A stretch of 57,315 bases of DNA, taken from IMG/VR virus record IMGVR_UViG_3300020175_000009, positions 1 through 57,315 of that record; one strand, 5' to 3'. Under the pieces are notes generated by a model, which ran no database searches, was not told the DNA's origin, and saw only the letters and a list, made by a program, of their open reading frames with translations. The translations under genes and the position numbers were made by a program. The stretch comes from a virus. Shown here in pieces: positions 54,365 through 57,315 of this stretch (positions are counted from its first letter, which is position 1; every line of letters begins with the position of its first letter).

Positions 54365-55070
54365 TACAGATTGGAACAAAAATATAACATTACCAAGTAA
54401 GAAGTTTCTTCAGGGAAGATGGGAATGTAATATGTCAAACAGTGAATATCATTTCGATGAAACCACACAGGATCGACCAGGTGATTGGTTTAAAATTTTA
54501 GGAAATGTCGGAGACATGTTCAATCAAGAAGTACAAGACATTACTAATGCGGCAGATCGATTTATTAAATATGAAGAAAATATAGAAGATTTGGCATTTA
54601 CTACGCCTAACTATGATAAATCAACAGGAACAATAAAGAGTATAACATCTAAGGCATTTACTGATCCATCCACGCCATTTTATGAACTGAAAAAACTACA
54701 AAAAATGTTTGCCATTGAGGACCACTCGGTAGAAGGTATTGCTCATACAACGAGGCTTGTGATACAACCGCCAGGGGGGATGTATAAAATGCACATTGAC
54801 GATGAATTATGGAAAATATATCCCCAAGATCCGAGCCGTGTAGTAAGATTGACTATTATGTTACAGGATTGGAAACCAGGACAGTTTTTTATGTATGGAA
54901 ATTTAATATATGATAATTGGAAAGCAGGTGATGTTCATATTTTTGATTGGCCAAACACCCCACACGCCACTGCAAACGCATCATCATTTCATAGACTAAC
55001 TATGCAACTCACTGGGCTAAAAAATGAAAAAACTGAACAGATTATAAAAAATGGATTGCCCAATGGATGA
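54354..55070 (+). CDS. 2OG-Fe(II) oxygenase-like protein
   Basis: This 238-aa protein has a cupin-like oxygenase core in its second half: YKMHIDDELW gives the HxD iron-binding pair at about residue 145, VVRLTIMLQDWKPGQFFMYG follows, and DWPNTPHATANAS with a later R (HRLTMQ) gives the distal His and the 2-oxoglutarate-binding Arg at about 200-215. Enzymes of this class hydroxylate proteins, nucleic acids or small molecules. Marine T4-like phages often carry them, and their targets are mostly unknown. The gene overlaps the ParB-like gene before and the small gene after, and sits within structural genes, so modification of a virion protein is a reasonable guess. Confidence 0.7.
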   Translation: MRHNTDWNKNITLPSKKFLQGRWECNMSNSEYHFDETTQDRPGDWFKILGNVGDMFNQEVQDITNAADRFIKYEENIEDLAFTTPNYDKSTGTIKSITSKAFTDPSTPFYELKKLQKMFAIEDHSVEGIAHTTRLVIQPPGGMYKMHIDDELWKIYPQDPSRVVRLTIMLQDWKPGQFFMYGNLIYDNWKAGDVHIFDWPNTPHATANASSFHRLTMQLTGLKNEKTEQIIKNGLPNG

Positions 55071-55317
55071 CTTAAAAATAATATCTGGTGCCCTGAGCAA
55101 ACTCATAGAATTGCAGGGTGTAACTGATGGAGAAAATTCTGGTATACGGGCAGAAGATTTGAATAAAATGTTCATCCATAATAATGAAAAAACAGTTTTG
55201 TCAGAAAATGATAGATTGGTATTGGCAATTTTAGTTGAAGCAGTAAAGCATTTAGATGATAAAATGGAAAATATCAAGTCCATTATGGAATCAATATTAA
55301 ATAACCAGAATGAATAA
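55051..55317 (+). CDS. Small helical protein, unknown
   Basis: This 88-aa protein overlaps the oxygenase-like gene by 20 bases. It reads as two helices (LKIISGALSKLIELQG and NDRLVLAILVEAVKHLDDKM) with no domain I recognise. Two starts are possible, the ATG at 55051 and another at 55063; neither has a clear ribosome site, which suggests coupling to the upstream gene. An AATAAATAC promoter element overlaps its stop codon. Confidence 0.6.
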   Translation: MDCPMDDLKIISGALSKLIELQGVTDGENSGIRAEDLNKMFIHNNEKTVLSENDRLVLAILVEAVKHLDDKMENIKSIMESILNNQNE

Positions 55318-55321
55318 ATAC
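55313..55321 (+). promoter_or_regulatory. Late promoter-like AATAAATAC
   Basis: AATAAATAC lies 31 bases before the ATG at 55352 and overlaps the TAA stop of the small gene. It is a full match to the extended element. Confidence 0.62.
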
Positions 55322-55351
55322 ATATATATTAAGTCCGATTAGGAGAAAATG

Positions 55352-55861
55352 ATGGCATTTAGAACAATACAAACCACCAACTTGCAAAGCACACAAACCA
55401 GCTTTAGTGACCCAGTAGTAGTGGTGGGGAAAGACAATACAACAGCTACTGATATTGGATTTTTGGGGAAGACAGGCACTGATATATACAGTGGTTTGGT
55501 TAGAGACGTGGAAACTCAAAAATATTATTTGATAGAAAACTATACAAGCACAGAATCCAATAATGATATTAGCCCAGTTCTTAGTGATAAGTCAACATTG
55601 GTATTGGAAAGAATAGAAGCATCTAGTTTTGTAGGAAATTTACAAGGTAACATTATTAATTCACAAGGACAACCTGTAATTGATAATTCAGGCGCTTTAT
55701 ATCCCACTGTTTTTAGATCTCCAAGGGGAATAGAATCAGAAAGGCCGTCACCAGCATCAGAAGGTATGATTTTCTTTAACACACAGACAAAGATGTTTGA
55801 AGGATACGACGGCACCGCTTGGATACAGTTTGTACCTTCTACTTATCAAGAAACTCCATAA
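55352..55861 (+). CDS. Virion structural protein, fibre-associated
   Basis: This 169-aa protein begins MAFRTIQTTNLQSTQTSFSD, close to the start of the 1597-aa fibre (MAFRQIKAPAL). The end carries the fibre-tip module SEGMIFFNTQTKMFEGYDGT with AWIQFVP, as in many fibre and collar proteins. A second ATG at 55349 lies directly before; I chose 55352 because AGGAG is six bases upstream. Its own promoter element is at 55313. Confidence 0.7.
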   Translation: MAFRTIQTTNLQSTQTSFSDPVVVVGKDNTTATDIGFLGKTGTDIYSGLVRDVETQKYYLIENYTSTESNNDISPVLSDKSTLVLERIEASSFVGNLQGNIINSQGQPVIDNSGALYPTVFRSPRGIESERPSPASEGMIFFNTQTKMFEGYDGTAWIQFVPSTYQETP

Positions 55862-55865
55862 TAAG

Positions 55866-55874
55866 CATAAATAC
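55866..55874 (+). promoter_or_regulatory. Late promoter-like CATAAATAC
   Basis: CATAAATAC lies 25 bases before the GTG start at 55899, directly after the stop of the previous gene. It is another full match to the extended element. Confidence 0.62.
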
Positions 55875-55898
55875 AATATATAGATATGGAGAAATAAA

Positions 55899-57315
55899 GT
55901 GGCTTTTAAAGACTTATCACAACTAAAAGAGAACATTCTAACATCATCGGCATTGTCTGGTGATATAGAATTAAGATCCCCGGCCGGAATTAGTTTATAT
56001 CCTGACTCAGATAACTCAGGTGATGACAAAATAGTTTGGTTGAGAGATGGTGCGAGATTAGTTTTTGAAGGACCAATTGCTGACCCAAGAGAAATAAAAA
56101 TACAGGCACCTGAACCTACTGGTGTTACTGAAGATAGTGTATTAACTTTGCCCAGTATTACTGGTACATTTGCGTTACTTTCAGACGTTATAGATTCTGA
56201 AAGTGCATTGACAGCCTATATTGACGCAAGAGATGCAGCCACGTTAATTTCCGCTAACACTTACACTGATGATCGTGAAACAGCAATCACAATTGCATAT
56301 CAAACATACACTGATACAGCAGAAGCAGATGCAATCGCAACATCAAACTCATACACAGACGCCGCAGTATCATCAGGAACTGGAAGTTTAACAACTGATG
56401 ATATTCCTGAAGCATCTAACTTATATTATACTGATCTTAGAGTACAAACATACTTAACAGATAATAATTATACTACTGAGGCTTATGTGGACCAAGCAGA
56501 AGCAGATGCAATAACAGCATCAAATGCATACACAGACATACGTGAAACTGCAATTACATCTGCATATCAAACATATACAGATACAGCAGAATTAGATGCA
56601 GTAGCAACATCAAACTCATACACTGATGGTCGTGAAACTGTAATTACATCGGCATATCAAGCATACGCAGATACAGCAGAAGCAGATGCAAACACATACA
56701 CAGACACACGTGAAACTGTAATTACATCTGCATATCAAGCATACACTGATACAGCAGAAGCAGATGCAAACACATACACTGATACAAGAGAAACAGCAAT
56801 TACATCTGCGTATCAAACATACACTGATACAGCAGAAGCAGATGCAAACACATACACAGACACACGTGAAACTGCAATTACATCTGCATATCAAGCATAC
56901 GCAGATACAGCAGAAGCAGATGCAATTTCAACATCAACAACGTTCGCATTATCAGCTGCAAACGCAGCAAAAGCAGATGCAAACACATACACTGATACAA
57001 GAGAAACAGCAATTACATCTGCGTATCAAACATACACTGATACAGCAGAAGCAGATGCAATAGCAACAGCCTCGGCTGACGCAACATCAAAAGCAAATAC
57101 AGCAGAAACATCAGCCAATGCATATACAGATACACGTGAAACAGCAATCACAATTGCATATCAAACATACACTGATACAGCAGAGTCTGATGCAATAGCA
57201 ACAGCCTCGGCTGACGCAACATCAAAAGCAAATACAGCAGAAACATCAGCCAATGCATATACAGATACACGTGAAACAGCAATCACAATTGCATATCAAA
57301 CATACACTGATACAG
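55899..57315 (+). CDS. Third repeat fibre protein (3' end outside window)
   Basis: The frame starts with a GTG at 55899 behind ATGGAG and stays open to the window end, at least 472 codons. It begins MAFKDLSQLKENILTSSALS, has a short beta part (DIELRSPAGISLYPDSDN, KIVWLRDGARLVFEGP) up to about residue 105, and then a helical repeat array of TDTRETAITSAYQTYTDTAE type. The element TTDDIPEASNLYYTDLRVQ (about 166-184) matches the LAEGTGPDANLYFTDARARS segment of the 1597-aa fibre. The repeat sequence is shared with the 47023 protein (TDTRETAITTAYQ). The true length is unknown. Confidence 0.78.
   Translation, partial: MAFKDLSQLKENILTSSALSGDIELRSPAGISLYPDSDNSGDDKIVWLRDGARLVFEGPIADPREIKIQAPEPTGVTEDSVLTLPSITGTFALLSDVIDSESALTAYIDARDAATLISANTYTDDRETAITIAYQTYTDTAEADAIATSNSYTDAAVSSGTGSLTTDDIPEASNLYYTDLRVQTYLTDNNYTTEAYVDQAEADAITASNAYTDIRETAITSAYQTYTDTAELDAVATSNSYTDGRETVITSAYQAYADTAEADANTYTDTRETVITSAYQAYTDTAEADANTYTDTRETAITSAYQTYTDTAEADANTYTDTRETAITSAYQAYADTAEADAISTSTTFALSAANAAKADANTYTDTRETAITSAYQTYTDTAEADAIATASADATSKANTAETSANAYTDTRETAITIAYQTYTDTAESDAIATASADATSKANTAETSANAYTDTRETAITIAYQTYTDT
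56500..57315 (+). repeat. Intragenic repeat array, units of 78 and 135 bases
   Basis: Units of 26 codons (TDTRETAITSAYQTYTDTAE plus ADANTY) recur from about 56700. From 57061 a longer unit of 135 bases (45 codons) repeats almost perfectly: TAGCAACAGCCTCGGCTGAC starts at 57061 and again at 57196, and the second copy runs into the window end. Confidence 0.85.

Overview
The window is a 57 kb piece of the genome of a T4-like myovirus with a low-GC, probably marine genome. It carries recognisable homologues of T4 baseplate genes (gp6, gp25, gp5, gp53 and a hub protein), the late sigma factor gp55, the recombination nuclease pair gp47/gp46, and the head genes gp20, gp21, gp22 and gp23. The short gp23 (387 aa), the gp55 type and the long arrays of fibre-like genes resemble marine relatives of T4 (cyanophage or pelagiphage type). 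No photosynthesis gene, tRNA, insertion sequence or CRISPR array was seen, so the host is not determined.

Layout. Positions 1-20044 are a leftward baseplate operon: a nucleotidyltransferase, a tail-tube initiator, gp53, a hub protein with a muramidase domain, gp5, a degenerate lysozyme-like protein, an HNH endonuclease, gp25, gp6, and a giant open frame of at least 3356 codons that leaves the window at position 1. Rightward from a sigma70-like promoter at 20084 run gp55, gp47, gp46, a 54-aa gene and a GIY-YIG endonuclease. Positions 24466-25113 carry no gene. The first 440 bases form a chain of about eleven local hairpins that looks like a large structured RNA; the rest is AT-rich with a terminator-like hairpin and two perfect mini-hairpins.

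From 25549 to 31527 lies a tail-length module. A leftward gp26-like gene ends in a T TTT TTC heptamer followed by a short frame in the -1 phase, which is the G/GT tail-chaperone arrangement. Opposite it are two tandem paralogous tape-measure-like proteins, one with a peptidase M15 domain. Positions 31557-37278 are the head module (portal, small protein, acidic core protein, protease, scaffold, major capsid protein), closed by a UUCG-loop terminator.

Positions 37411-57315 form a tail-fibre/virion-decoration region of nine structural genes that share modules. These include two giant alanine-rich repeat proteins (1597 and 1629 aa), a fibre with a C-terminal S74 chaperone, and a third repeat fibre cut by the window end. 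A three-gene overlapping cassette (ParB-like protein, 2OG-Fe(II) oxygenase-like protein, small protein) sits inside this array.

An extended T4-type late promoter, consensus NATAAATAC, recurs before many structural genes on both strands. The gp55 encoded here is its natural partner, and gp55 itself sits behind a sigma70-like promoter. The proposed flow is host-polymerase transcription of gp55/47/46, then gp55-driven late transcription of baseplate, tail, head and fibre genes.
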